Below, piece after piece: positions 48,436 through 57,573 of a stretch of DNA of 64,000 bases. This DNA is from Sedimenticola hydrogenitrophicus (GTDB lineage: Bacteria > Pseudomonadota > Gammaproteobacteria > Chromatiales > Chromatiaceae): positions 1 to 64,000 of the forward strand of contig NZ_JAQGEI010000003.1 of NCBI RefSeq assembly GCF_029017505.1, read 5' to 3'. The notes below the pieces were generated by a model. That model made no database searches and had not been told where the DNA came from. It saw nothing but the letters and a program-made list of their open reading frames with translations. Position 1 is the stretch's first letter. Every line of letters starts with the position of its first letter. The translations under genes and the position numbers were made by a program.

Positions 48436-49172
48436 GCGGACTAGCGAGTTATACCGCGATTCAGGAGATGGATGCCGACACCCTGGTGAATCGGCATGCA
48501 CCCCTGGTCAAGCGCATTGCCTACCACCTGATGAATCGTCTGCCGCCCAACGTGCAGGCGGACGATCTGATACAGGCGGGGATGATTGGTCTGCTCGAGG
48601 CGAGCAGAAATTATGATCCCAGTCAGGGCGCCAGCTTCGAGACCTACGCGGGCATTCGCATCCGGGGCGCCATGCTCGACGAGATCCGCCGCAGTGACTG
48701 GACGCCCCGGTCGGTACATCGCAAGGCGCGGATGGTCGCCGATGCCATGCGGTCCATCGAGAATGAGCATGGCCGCGATGCCCGGGATGTGGAAGTGGCG
48801 GAAGTGCTGGATATGAATCTGGTGCAGTACCACCGTATCCTGCAGGATGCAGCCGGCTGCCGCATCTTCAGTATCGAGGAGCTGCAGGCGGTTGGCGAAC
48901 TTCCCTGCGACGGTAGCGAAGGTGATTCGGCGGGGCTGTTTGACGGCTTGCAGAAAGATGCCTTCAAAAAGTCCCTGGCAGAGGCGATTGCCGGATTGCC
49001 GGAACGGGAGCGGCTGGTGATCGCCCTCTATTATGACGAGGAGATGAACCTGCGGGAGATCGGTCAGGTTCTGGGCGTCAGTGAATCCCGGGTGTGCCAG
49101 ATCCACAGCCAGGCAACCCTGCGGTTGCGCGCCCGTCTGGCAGATTGGTTATCCGATGCAGATGAGCTCTGA
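48432..49172 (+). CDS. fliA: Sigma-28 factor for flagellar genes FliA
   Basis: Directs transcription of late flagellar and chemotaxis genes. The 246 residues have region 2 (LVKRIAYHLMNRLPPNVQADDLIQAGMIGLLEASRNYDPSQGASFETYAGIRIRGAMLDEIR), region 3, and region 4 (LREIGQVLGVSESRVCQIHSQA). GTG start overlapping flhG. Anti-sigma FlgM is not in the window. Confidence 0.96.
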   Translation: MSGLASYTAIQEMDADTLVNRHAPLVKRIAYHLMNRLPPNVQADDLIQAGMIGLLEASRNYDPSQGASFETYAGIRIRGAMLDEIRRSDWTPRSVHRKARMVADAMRSIENEHGRDARDVEVAEVLDMNLVQYHRILQDAAGCRIFSIEELQAVGELPCDGSEGDSAGLFDGLQKDAFKKSLAEAIAGLPERERLVIALYYDEEMNLREIGQVLGVSESRVCQIHSQATLRLRARLADWLSDADEL

Positions 49173-49216
49173 TCGGTCTATGAAAATGAGTAACGGCATC
49201 GAGTTTGGAGGTTGCC

Positions 49217-49603
49217 TTGAATAAAAACATGAAGATTCTCATTGTGGATGATTTCTCCACAATGCGACGGATTATTAAGAATCTGCTGCGGGATCTGGGG
49301 TTCACCAACACCCAGGAAGCGGATGATGGTAATACCGCATTACCCATGTTGCAGTCAGGTAACTTCGATTTCCTGGTGACGGACTGGAATATGCCAGGGA
49401 TGACCGGCATCGACCTGCTGAGGGCGGTACGGGCGGACCCCAATCTGGTGAAGTTGCCGGTGCTGATGGTCACCGCCGAATCCAAGCGCGAGCAGATCAT
49501 CGAGGCGGCCCAAGCGGGCGTCAACGGCTATGTGGTCAAGCCGTTTACCGCCGTTACGCTGGAGGAGAAGATCAGCAAGATTTTTGAGCGTGTAGGCAGC
49601 TGA
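49217..49603 (+). CDS. cheY: Chemotaxis response regulator CheY
   Basis: Single-domain receiver that binds FliM when phosphorylated. The acidic pocket ([12 protein letters not shown]), the phospho-acceptor aspartate in [12 protein letters not shown], and the T and K switch residues ([14 protein letters not shown]) are all present; the sequence is very like pseudomonad CheY. The start is taken as TTG 49217, 5 nt after GGAGG at 49207-49211; ATG 49229 (MKILIVDD) is the alternative. Confidence 0.93.
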   Translation: MNKNMKILIVDDFSTMRRIIKNLLRDLGFTNTQEADDGNTALPMLQSGNFDFLVTDWNMPGMTGIDLLRAVRADPNLVKLPVLMVTAESKREQIIEAAQAGVNGYVVKPFTAVTLEEKISKIFERVGS

Positions 49604-49635
49604 CCGGTCGCATGACGACTCCATCGGAGAACTGT

Positions 49636-50361
49636 ATGGATAGTGGCGAGCGTCTGGCGTTGGCCAGGGAGCTGGTACAGCAGCTGGAATCAGGCAACGA
49701 AGCGGAAGTGACGCGTATCGCCTCCCTGATGTCGGCCCTGTCGTCGGATGGTGTCGAGAGCAAGCTGTTCCAGGAGGTCGGCCGGCTGACCCGGGAGCTG
49801 CACGAAGCGATTAATGAATTTTTACTCGACCCGCGTATCAACGAGCTGGCCCGGGTCGAAATACCGGATGCCAGCGAGCGGCTCAGCTACGTGATCAGCA
49901 TGACCGAGAAGTCGGCCAATACGACGCTGAGTGCGGTAGAGGCCGGATTGCCCCTGGCGGATGACCTGGGCAGCCAGGCACGCGCCATATCGGTCCAGTG
50001 GGGACGCTTCTGTAACCGGGAGCTTTCCGTGGATGAGTTCAGGGAGCTGAGCCGGGACCTGGGCGGCTTTCTGGAATTGACCGCGACACGTTCCAAACAG
50101 CTGCACGGCCATCTGACCGACGTGTTGATGGCGCAGGACTTCCAGGATCTGACCGGACAGATTATCCGGCAGGTGATCACCCTGGTACACGATGTGGAAG
50201 ACAAATTGGTGCAGCTGGTTCGGATATCCGGCTCAAAATTGCCAGAAAAACAAAAAGATGCAAAGAAACTGGAAGGACCCGTCATCCCCGGCATCGATCA
50301 GGGTGATACGGTCAACGGGCAGGATGATGTGGATGATCTGCTCTCCAGTCTAGGCTTTTAG
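49636..50361 (+). CDS. cheZ: CheY-P phosphatase CheZ
   Basis: Dephosphorylates CheY. About 241 residues; a long helical hairpin is predicted, with the catalytic motif region AQDFQDLTGQIIRQVI (aspartate and glutamine as in CheZ) and a C-terminal CheY-binding peptide (DVDDLLSSLGF). ATG 49636 is chosen for its GGAGA site; ATG 49612, 8 codons upstream, lacks one. Confidence 0.93.
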   Translation: MDSGERLALARELVQQLESGNEAEVTRIASLMSALSSDGVESKLFQEVGRLTRELHEAINEFLLDPRINELARVEIPDASERLSYVISMTEKSANTTLSAVEAGLPLADDLGSQARAISVQWGRFCNRELSVDEFRELSRDLGGFLELTATRSKQLHGHLTDVLMAQDFQDLTGQIIRQVITLVHDVEDKLVQLVRISGSKLPEKQKDAKKLEGPVIPGIDQGDTVNGQDDVDDLLSSLGF

Positions 50362-50373
50362 AGGTGTCTAAGC

Positions 50374-52569
50374 ATGGCCATTGATATGGATGACGAGATC
50401 CTGCAGGACTTCCTGGTTGAGGCCGGGGAGATCCTTGAACAGCTGGGTGAACAGCTGGTGGATCTGGAACAGCGCCCTGACGATTATGATCTGTTAAATG
50501 CAGTATTTCGCGGCTTCCATACCATCAAGGGCGGTGCGGGCTTTCTCAGTATCGATCCCCTGGTGACGGTCTGCCACCGGGCGGAGGACGTCTTTAATAT
50601 CCTGCGTCAGGGACAACGGCGCGCCGATGCGGTATTGATGGATGCGGTACTGCAGGTACTGGATGTGGTGAACGAGATGTTTGCCCGGGTGCAGGCCGGC
50701 GAGGAGCCGGAGGCGGCCGATCCCGGCCTGCTGGAGACACTCCACCGGCTGGCCGTTCCTGAAAGTGAGGCAGCCGCCGAACCGGCAGTGCCGGCGGCTG
50801 TCGCGCCGGATCCCGAACCGGAACCGGCACTCGAAGCCGCTGCGTATCAGGGGGCGTCGGCGGCCGCCGCACAGCCGGACCCTGCCCTCGGCGGGGGTGA
50901 CGACATCACCGAAGAGGAGTTTGAAAAACTGCTGGACCAACTCCACGGGACCGGGAAACACGGGGGGGTGCCGGCGCCTGCCAAGGCAGCAAAGTCGGCG
51001 GCCGTCGCGCAACCCGCCATGGCCGGTGGTGATGACATCACCGAGGATGAGTTTGAGGACCTGCTGGACCAACTGCATGGCAAGGGGCAGTTTGGCGGCG
51101 TGCCCGCGGCGGCTGCACCGGCGACCGGGACCAAATCGACCGCGCCCGCAAGCCCGGCGGCATCGGACGAGATCAGCGAAGAGGAGTTCGACGCGCTGCT
51201 GGACGAGCTGCACGGCAAGGGCAAGTTCGGGGTGATCAACGGCGCCGCGCAGGGAGTCGCTCCAGCCGCGACCGCGCCCGGGAAAACCGCGCCGGCCGCG
51301 GTCGAGCAACCCAAGCCGACCATCAAACGACCGGCACCGGACGACGCCCCGGCCAAGGCGGAAGGCGCCCAGGCACAGGCGCGCAAAGCCCCGTCGACCA
51401 CGGCCGAGACCACCATCCGCGTGGATACCGCCCGACTCGACGAGATCATGAACATGGTCGGTGAGCTGGTGTTGGTACGCAACCGGCTGGAAACCCTCAA
51501 GGCCAGACTGGGCGATGAAGAGGTGGCCACCGCGGTCGCCAATCTGGATGTGGTGACTTCCGACCTGCAGAATTCGGTGATGAAGACCCGGATGCAGCCG
51601 GTGAAAAAGGTCTTTGGCCGTTTCCCCCGGGTGGTACGGGATCTGGCGCGCAGCCTGAACAAGGAGATCGATCTTGAACTGCATGGCGAGGAGACCGATC
51701 TGGACAAGAACCTGGTCGAGGCGCTCTCCGATCCGATGGTGCATCTGGTGCGCAATGCGGTCGATCACGGCATCGAGAGTCCGGCGGAGCGCGAGGCCGC
51801 CGGTAAACCCCGCCGCGGCAAGGTGGTGCTCTCCGCCGCCCAGGCCGGGGATCATATCCTTCTGACCATCGCCGATGACGGCAAGGGCATGGATCCCAAC
51901 ATACTGCGCCGCAAGGCCGTCGAGAAGGGGATGATGGATGAAGAGGCGGCGGCGCGTCTGGATGACCGGGACTGCTATAACCTGATCTTTGCGGCCGGCT
52001 TCTCGACCAAGACCGAGATCTCCGATGTCTCCGGGCGGGGGGTCGGCATGGATGTGGTCAAGACCCGGATTGCCCAGATGAACGGTCAGGTGGAGATCGA
52101 TTCGGAATATGGCAAAGGCAGCCTGATCACTATCAAGCTGCCGCTGACCCTGGCCATTCTGCCGACCCTGATGGTAGTGCTGGGAACCCAGCCGTTTGCG
52201 CTGCCCCTGGCCAGTGTGGTGGAGATTTTCAACCTCGATCTGCGGCGCACCAACGTGGTGGATGGCCAGCTGACCATCATGGTGCGTGAGCGTGCGCTAC
52301 CGCTGTTCTATCTGCACAAGTGGCTGGTGCCGAACAGCACCCGGGGAAACCGGGAAGCGGTCGGGCATGTGGTGGTAGTCAACGTGGCGAATACCCAGGT
52401 CGGCCTGGTGGTGGATCAGCTGATTGGCCAGGAGGAGGTGGTGATCAAGCCGCTGGGCGCCCTGTTGCAGGGGCTGGACGGCATGGCGGGGGCGACGATC
52501 ACCGGTGATGGTAACATCGCCCTTATCCTGGATATTCCGGGTTTGATGAGAAAATATGCCCGTCGCTGA
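50374..52569 (+). CDS. cheA: Chemotaxis histidine kinase CheA
   Basis: Core kinase of the chemosensory array. The 731 residues have a P1 Hpt domain with H49 (FRGFHTIKGGAGF), then a long Ala/Pro-rich linker with three copies of a motif like DDITEEEFExLLDQLHG (residues about 175, 219 and 264), a P3 dimerisation domain (about 350-415), a P4 ATPase (NAVDHGIES, DDGKGMD, GRGVGMDVV) and a P5 CheW-like domain (about 590-731). The linker motifs correspond to the region that in Vibrio binds ParP (LID); P2 is not recognisable. Confidence 0.95.
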   Translation: MAIDMDDEILQDFLVEAGEILEQLGEQLVDLEQRPDDYDLLNAVFRGFHTIKGGAGFLSIDPLVTVCHRAEDVFNILRQGQRRADAVLMDAVLQVLDVVNEMFARVQAGEEPEAADPGLLETLHRLAVPESEAAAEPAVPAAVAPDPEPEPALEAAAYQGASAAAAQPDPALGGGDDITEEEFEKLLDQLHGTGKHGGVPAPAKAAKSAAVAQPAMAGGDDITEDEFEDLLDQLHGKGQFGGVPAAAAPATGTKSTAPASPAASDEISEEEFDALLDELHGKGKFGVINGAAQGVAPAATAPGKTAPAAVEQPKPTIKRPAPDDAPAKAEGAQAQARKAPSTTAETTIRVDTARLDEIMNMVGELVLVRNRLETLKARLGDEEVATAVANLDVVTSDLQNSVMKTRMQPVKKVFGRFPRVVRDLARSLNKEIDLELHGEETDLDKNLVEALSDPMVHLVRNAVDHGIESPAEREAAGKPRRGKVVLSAAQAGDHILLTIADDGKGMDPNILRRKAVEKGMMDEEAAARLDDRDCYNLIFAAGFSTKTEISDVSGRGVGMDVVKTRIAQMNGQVEIDSEYGKGSLITIKLPLTLAILPTLMVVLGTQPFALPLASVVEIFNLDLRRTNVVDGQLTIMVRERALPLFYLHKWLVPNSTRGNREAVGHVVVVNVANTQVGLVVDQLIGQEEVVIKPLGALLQGLDGMAGATITGDGNIALILDIPGLMRKYARR

Positions 52570-52653
52570 CCTGAAATCCGCAATGGGATTGGAAGCAACC
52601 GAGCGTCCGGACTCTCCACGCGCCGTCCCCGGCAACTCACGGGTAGGCCGCTA

Positions 52654-53703
52654 ATGGTCGGCTCCAGGGTGCGGGTACTGGTGGTCGACGATTCGGCGTT
52701 CTTCCGCCGGCGAATCGCCGCCATACTGGGTGGCGATCCCATGATCGAGGTGGTCGGTTTCGCCGGCGACGGCCAGAGCGCCATCATCGAGGCCCGGCGC
52801 CTGAAACCGGATGTGATCACCATGGACGTGGAGATGCCGGTACTCGACGGCATCAGCGCGGTGAAACGCATTGTCGCGGAAAATCCGATTCCGATCCTGA
52901 TGTTCTCAGCGCTCACCCACGAGGGCGCCAAGGCAACGCTGGACGCGCTGGAAGCGGGGGCGGTGGATTTTCTGCCAAAACAGTTCGACAGCACTACCGG
53001 CCAGGAGGCGTCTACGCTGCTGGTGCGACGGGTGCTGGCGATCGGCACGCGCGGGGTCACCCGGCGTCTCGGTACCCTCATAAAGCCCCGCCCTGCACCG
53101 CTGGAACAGCGTCCCGCCTACCCGATCCGGCGGGGCAGTTACCGGCTGGTGGCGATCGGTGCCTCAACGGGGGGGCCGGTCGCCATCCAGACGCTGCTGG
53201 CGGCGTTACCGGCGAGCTTTCCCCTGCCGATCATTATCGTCGTGCATATGCCGGCCAGTTTCACCCCCGCCTATGCGGAGCGGCTGGATTCCCAGTGTGC
53301 CGTCAGCGTCAAGGAGGCGGCGGATGGGGATCTGCTGCGCCCCGCCCATGCCTACCTGGCCCCGGGTGGAAAACAGATGGTGCTGGAACGCCGTGGCGAG
53401 GGGGTGGTGATCCGCATCAAGGAGAGTACACCCGAGCAGACCTATCGGCCCTGTATCGACGTGAGCCTGGGCTCGGCGGCGCGGCTGATGCCGCACGATG
53501 TGCTGGCGATCATCCTCACCGGTATGGGCACGAACGGCAAACAGGCGGCACGCGCCCTCAAGGAGGGCGGCTCGACCGTCTGGTCACAGAATGAGGAGAG
53601 CTGCGTGGTCTACGGCATGCCGCAGGCGGTGGAAAAGGCGGGCCTGTCCGACCGCGTGCTCGCCTTGGCGGATATCGGACCCAGTCTGATCAAGGCGGTG
53701 TGA
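52654..53703 (+). CDS. cheB: Chemoreceptor methylesterase CheB
   Basis: Removes methyl groups from chemoreceptors (adaptation). The 349 residues comprise an N-terminal receiver (VLVVDDSAFFRR, acceptor in TMDVEMPVLDG), a linker (about 125-160), and a C-terminal esterase with the catalytic serine in GASTGGPVAIQ, the histidine in VVHMPASFT and the aspartate region ILTGMGTNG. No cheR is in this cluster. Confidence 0.94.
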   Translation: MVGSRVRVLVVDDSAFFRRRIAAILGGDPMIEVVGFAGDGQSAIIEARRLKPDVITMDVEMPVLDGISAVKRIVAENPIPILMFSALTHEGAKATLDALEAGAVDFLPKQFDSTTGQEASTLLVRRVLAIGTRGVTRRLGTLIKPRPAPLEQRPAYPIRRGSYRLVAIGASTGGPVAIQTLLAALPASFPLPIIIVVHMPASFTPAYAERLDSQCAVSVKEAADGDLLRPAHAYLAPGGKQMVLERRGEGVVIRIKESTPEQTYRPCIDVSLGSAARLMPHDVLAIILTGMGTNGKQAARALKEGGSTVWSQNEESCVVYGMPQAVEKAGLSDRVLALADIGPSLIKAV

Positions 53704-53704
53704 C

Positions 53705-54445
53705 ATGGACTACCTGAGTATTGTCGGTGTCATCATCGCATTGGCCGCGATCCTGGGCGGGAACGCACTGGAGGGCGGTGAGATCGGCGCCCTGGCCAAC
53801 GGACCCGCCCTGGTGATCGTGTTCGGTGGCACCATCGGCGCCATTATGCTGCAGACTCCGATGACGGTGTTTCTGCATGCCCTGCGTTCCGCCGGGACTG
53901 TGTTCAGGCCGCCCGGCCAGCAGCTGAATCCTACTATCCGGAAACTGGTCGACTGGAGCAATGTCGCCAGAAAGGAGGGGTTGCTCGGGCTTGAGGAGAT
54001 TGCCGAGAAGGAGCCTGATCTGTTTATCCGCAAGGGGATGCAACTGCTGGTGGATGGCAGTGAACCGGAGGTTATCCGCAACATCCTCGAGGTGGAGATA
54101 GAGACCCGCGAGCATCATGACCTGCAGGCGGCAAAGGTGTTCGAAGGTATGGGCGGCTACTCACCCACCATCGGTATTATCGGCGCGGTCATGGGGCTGA
54201 TTCATGTGATGCAGAATCTGGCCGACCCCAGCAAGCTGGGGAGCGGCATCGCCACCGCATTCGTGGCCACCATCTATGGCGTCGGCCTGGCCAACCTGTT
54301 CCTGTTGCCGTTCGGCAACAAGCTGAAGGCACTGGCGCTCAGCCGGACCCATTATCGGGAGATGATTGTCGAGGGCATCGTATCCATTGCCGAGGGGGAG
54401 AACCCGCGCAATATCGAGTCAAAGCTGCAGGGATATATCATCTGA
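53705..54445 (+). CDS. motC: Flagellar stator protein MotC (MotA family)
   Basis: Proton-channel stator subunit. The 246 residues have four membrane helices (about 4-22, 33-50, 148-170, 180-200), conserved prolines near YSPTIGIIGAVMGLIHVMQNL, and a cytoplasmic loop with charged residues facing FliG. Placed after cheB with motD, as in pseudomonads, where MotCD is one of two stators. Its stop overlaps motD (TGATGG). Confidence 0.93.
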   Translation: MDYLSIVGVIIALAAILGGNALEGGEIGALANGPALVIVFGGTIGAIMLQTPMTVFLHALRSAGTVFRPPGQQLNPTIRKLVDWSNVARKEGLLGLEEIAEKEPDLFIRKGMQLLVDGSEPEVIRNILEVEIETREHHDLQAAKVFEGMGGYSPTIGIIGAVMGLIHVMQNLADPSKLGSGIATAFVATIYGVGLANLFLLPFGNKLKALALSRTHYREMIVEGIVSIAEGENPRNIESKLQGYII

Positions 54446-55275
54446 TGGCGCGCAGAAGACGACAGGAGGAGCATGATAACCACGAGCGCTGGCTGGTCTC
54501 CTATGCCGACTTCATCACCCTGCTGTTTGCCTTTTTTGTCGTCATGTACTCCATCTCCTCGGTCAATGACGGCAAATATCGAGTCCTCTCCAACACCCTG
54601 ACAGAGGCCTTCGTCTCCCCGGTCCGCAGTGCCGATCCCATCCAGGTTGGGGATGAGGTGCGTACCCTGGACCCGCAGATGGGGGATCTGGTGGTTCCGG
54701 AACGCAATCAACCGCAGACCCTGCCATTGGATCCGCTGTCCGAGAGTGGCCAGGACGGCTCGCTGGTGGAGATCCGCACCCTGGAGGCGGTGGAAAACGA
54801 ACTCGCCAGGGCGCTGCTTGAATATGCCGATCAGGGGCTGGTCAATGTGCGCCGCACGGACCGGGGCGTCGAGGTGGAGATGAAGAGCAGCATGCTTTTT
54901 GAAAGCGGCAGCGCCAGACTCTCCCGGGAGGCCCTGAAGGCGTTGCGCAATGTGATCCTTATCGTCAAGCCGCTGCCGAATATGATCAATGTGGAGGGGC
55001 ATACGGACAACGTGCCCATCAGCACCATCAGCTTCCCGTCCAACTGGGAGCTTTCTGCCGCCCGCGCCGCCAGCGTGGTGCACTACTTCGCCAAGCTGGG
55101 CGTCGCCTCCGAGCGCATGGCCGCCATCGGTTATGGCGAGTTCCGGCCGCTCTCCAGCAACGCCACCGTCGAGGGAAGAAAGAACAATCGGCGGGTCAAC
55201 CTGCTCATCATGGCGCGGCAGCTGACGGACGGCAGCGAATACCCTCCGGGAACTTCCAGCGGGGATGACAGATGA
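54445..55275 (+). CDS. motD: Flagellar stator protein MotD (MotB family)
   Basis: Peptidoglycan-anchored stator subunit. The 276 residues have a plug/helix segment with the proton-binding aspartate (WLVSYADFITLLFAFFVVMYS) and an OmpA-like domain (about 150-255) with VEGHTDNVPI and RMAAIGYGEFRP. Pairs with motC; overlaps parC by 4 bp. Confidence 0.94.
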   Translation: MARRRRQEEHDNHERWLVSYADFITLLFAFFVVMYSISSVNDGKYRVLSNTLTEAFVSPVRSADPIQVGDEVRTLDPQMGDLVVPERNQPQTLPLDPLSESGQDGSLVEIRTLEAVENELARALLEYADQGLVNVRRTDRGVEVEMKSSMLFESGSARLSREALKALRNVILIVKPLPNMINVEGHTDNVPISTISFPSNWELSAARAASVVHYFAKLGVASERMAAIGYGEFRPLSSNATVEGRKNNRRVNLLIMARQLTDGSEYPPGTSSGDDR

Positions 55276-56072
55276 AGGTCTGGACCATCGCCAATCAGAA
55301 GGGCGGGGTGGGGAAAACCACCACCGCCGTGAGCCTGGGCGGTCTGCTCTCGGTATGGGGGTTTCGTACCCTGCTGGTGGATATCGATCCGCACGGCTCG
55401 CTTACCAGCTACTTCCGCTACGATCCCGATGCCATCGAGGAGAGCACCTACAGCCTGTTTCAGGCGGCGGCCGATAAAAGACCGATCGACCCCGCCAGCC
55501 TGCTGTACCAGACCGGTACGGAGGGACTGCAATTGCTGCCGGCGTCGGTCGCCCTGGCCACGCTGGATCGGCAGGCCGGACGCATGGAAGGGATGGGGCT
55601 GGTGCTGAAGCGGGCGTTCGAGCAGCTTTCCGGCCAGTTCGACTATGTGCTGATCGATTGTCCGCCGATGCTGGGTGTGCTGATGGTGAATGCGCTCGCC
55701 GCCTGTGAACGGCTGGTTATCCCGGTGCAGACCGAGTTTCTGGCATTGAAAGGGCTGGAACGCATGCTGCATACCCTGAAGATGGTGCTCAAGGCGCGGG
55801 CCGCGCCATTGCCGTACACCATTGTCCCCACCATGTTCGACCGCCGGACCCGGGCCTCGGTCGATAGTCTGCGCGTGCTCCGGGAGACCTACCGGGAACA
55901 TATCTGGAATGGGGTTATCCCGGTGGATACCCGGTTACGGGAGGCGAGCAAGGTCGGGTTGCCGCCCCCGGTCGCGGACCCGCGGGGAAAAGGCGTGGAG
56001 GCCTACGCGGCGTTGCTGGAGATGTTGCAGAGCGAGCCGAAATCGATCGCCGTATCCGGGGTGGCCCAATGA
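55272..56072 (+). CDS. parC: ParA-like ATPase ParC (chemosensory array placement)
   Basis: 266-residue ParA/Soj-type ATPase with Walker A QKGGVGKTTTAVSLG, LLVDIDPHGSLTSYF and LIDCPPMLGVLMVNAL. Its position between motD and a CheW-like gene identifies it as the ParC of Vibrio/Pseudomonas-type polar chemotaxis clusters, which recruits and segregates arrays. The symbol is given for that role, not topoisomerase IV. Confidence 0.88.
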   Translation: MKVWTIANQKGGVGKTTTAVSLGGLLSVWGFRTLLVDIDPHGSLTSYFRYDPDAIEESTYSLFQAAADKRPIDPASLLYQTGTEGLQLLPASVALATLDRQAGRMEGMGLVLKRAFEQLSGQFDYVLIDCPPMLGVLMVNALAACERLVIPVQTEFLALKGLERMLHTLKMVLKARAAPLPYTIVPTMFDRRTRASVDSLRVLRETYREHIWNGVIPVDTRLREASKVGLPPPVADPRGKGVEAYAALLEMLQSEPKSIAVSGVAQ

Positions 56073-56806
56073 GTATGGACCCGAAAAAGCCCAAGGCGGT
56101 ACTGCATGCCCCGGAACAGGCGATCGACAGCTATCTGGCCGCGCTGCTGAGTGAGGTGGAGGCATTCCAGGAGGCGCCGCCGCAGACCGTGGCCGCCCCC
56201 GTTCTGGAACAGCCGAAGCTGGCCCAGGTGGTGGAAATCCGCCAGGGTGTGCATAGCGGGACGGCGGTTGAGGCGGCCGGGGCTGTAGAATTCGTTCCTT
56301 CGGTCGATACAGAAAATGAAGCGGTGGTCGAGGCGCCGGCGCGCGAAGCAGCCGAGATCGTCCCGGAGTGGGGTCGTTCGCGGTTCCAGTGCCTGCCCTT
56401 CAGGGTGCGCGGCATGAATCTGGTGGTGCCGCTCACGGTGCTCTGCAGCATCACCGAATGGGACCGCGATCTGACACAGATTCCGGGACAGCCCGATTGG
56501 CATATGGGGGTGTTGGTCCATCGGGAGCGGAATGTAGTGGTGATCGATACCGCCCAGCTGATCATGCCGGATCGCCTGGAGAAGAGGTCGGAGCAGCGAC
56601 CACGCGGCAGCCATGTGCTGATGATCGGCGATGGTCGCTGGGGGCTGGCCTGCGACAGCCTGCAGAGCCCGCTGACCCTGGAGCAGGCGGATGTCCGCTG
56701 GCGCCGCGGGGAGGGTTACCGATCCTGGATGGCCGGTACCGTCATCGAACAGCTGAGTGTGCTGCTCAATGTGGACGCGCTGCTGGAGATGGCGGGGCAT
56801 AGATAA
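56069..56806 (+). CDS. parP: CheW-like array anchor ParP
   Basis: 245 residues. The variable N-terminal half (about 1-105) begins with a helix (AIDSYLAALLSEVEAF), and a C-terminal CheW-like domain follows (about 105-240, FRVRGMNLVVPLTVLCSITEWD, VVIDTAQLIMP). In Vibrio, ParP's CheW-like (AIF) domain binds the CheA LID motif and ParC. Overlaps parC by 4 bp. Confidence 0.85.
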   Translation: MSMDPKKPKAVLHAPEQAIDSYLAALLSEVEAFQEAPPQTVAAPVLEQPKLAQVVEIRQGVHSGTAVEAAGAVEFVPSVDTENEAVVEAPAREAAEIVPEWGRSRFQCLPFRVRGMNLVVPLTVLCSITEWDRDLTQIPGQPDWHMGVLVHRERNVVVIDTAQLIMPDRLEKRSEQRPRGSHVLMIGDGRWGLACDSLQSPLTLEQADVRWRRGEGYRSWMAGTVIEQLSVLLNVDALLEMAGHR

Positions 56807-56880
56807 TGCATCTGATTGGGCATCACCCCGAGGGGTGCCATTATAATGACATATAATTTAGGTGAAACAGAGGTACGGCC

Positions 56881-57363
56881 ATGACTACTCGCGCTGCCGA
56901 GGGTTCAGCAAATGATCCTGTTTATCAGCTGGTCACATTCCGTCTGGAAGATGAGACCTACGGCATCAACGTGATGCATGTACAGGAGGTGTTACGGGTC
57001 ACCGAGATTGCCCCGGTACCCGGTGCACCGCCCTATGTCCTCGGCATCATCAACCTGCGGGGAAATGTGGTGACCGTTATCGATACCCGCAGCCGTTTCG
57101 GACTACCCCCCGGGGAGATCGGTGAAGCGAGCCGGATTGTAATTATCGAGTCCGAGATGCAGGTGGTCGGCATTCTGGTGGATAGTGTGGCCGAGGTGGT
57201 CGAACTGCGTGGCTCGGAAATCGATGCCGCGCCGAACGTGGGTAACGAGGACAGTTCCAAGTTTATCCAGGGCGTCGCCACACGGGAAAATGATCTGTTG
57301 ATTGTGGTGGATCTGAACAAACTGCTGAGCGAAGAGGAGTGGGATCAGGTCGGTATGTTCTGA
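56881..57363 (+). CDS. cheW: Chemotaxis coupling protein CheW
   Basis: Links chemoreceptors to CheA. The 160-residue CheW domain has TFRLEDETYGINVMHVQEVLR, LGIINLRGNVVTVIDTRSRFGL and GILVDSVAEV. The 74-bp gap before it holds a short GC hairpin (GGCATCACCCC/GGGGTGCC) and two TATAAT-like hexamers (CATTATAAT, ATATAATT), so it may have its own promoter. Confidence 0.95.
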   Translation: MTTRAAEGSANDPVYQLVTFRLEDETYGINVMHVQEVLRVTEIAPVPGAPPYVLGIINLRGNVVTVIDTRSRFGLPPGEIGEASRIVIIESEMQVVGILVDSVAEVVELRGSEIDAAPNVGNEDSSKFIQGVATRENDLLIVVDLNKLLSEEEWDQVGMF

Positions 57364-57389
57364 TTTTTACCCGCAACCGGAGGTGAGCC

Positions 57390-57563
57390 ATGTCGGAAAT
57401 CAGCCAGCCAACACCGATCAAGCCAGCCTGGCCTGTGCGGCGCGATGAATCCCGGCGCCGGCGCCCCGAGACCGAGTCGCAGGAGAAAAAGGAACAGAAG
57501 CACCCTGCCGAGCCGGTAACCGAGAGGGGTGGCAAATACCCACAGATCGACGATTACGCCTGA
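57390..57563 (+). CDS. Small basic protein between cheW and the DUF2802 gene
   Basis: 57 residues: MSEISQPTPIKPAWPVRR, a charged low-complexity middle (Arg/Glu/Lys), then GGKYPQIDDYA. A strong AGGTGA ribosome site precedes the ATG, and spacing to cheW is 26 bp, so it is very likely translated. The conserved-looking ends (Pro-rich start, IDDYA tail) suggest a short interaction peptide of the chemotaxis/flagellar operon. Function unknown. Confidence 0.65.
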   Translation: MSEISQPTPIKPAWPVRRDESRRRRPETESQEKKEQKHPAEPVTERGGKYPQIDDYA

Positions 57564-57573
57564 ATACACGGTT

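Noticed and set aside
50494-51855. Long minus-strand frame (453 codons) opposite cheA
   Set aside because: An antisense shadow caused by high GC and the Ala-rich linker; cheA itself is clearly coding.
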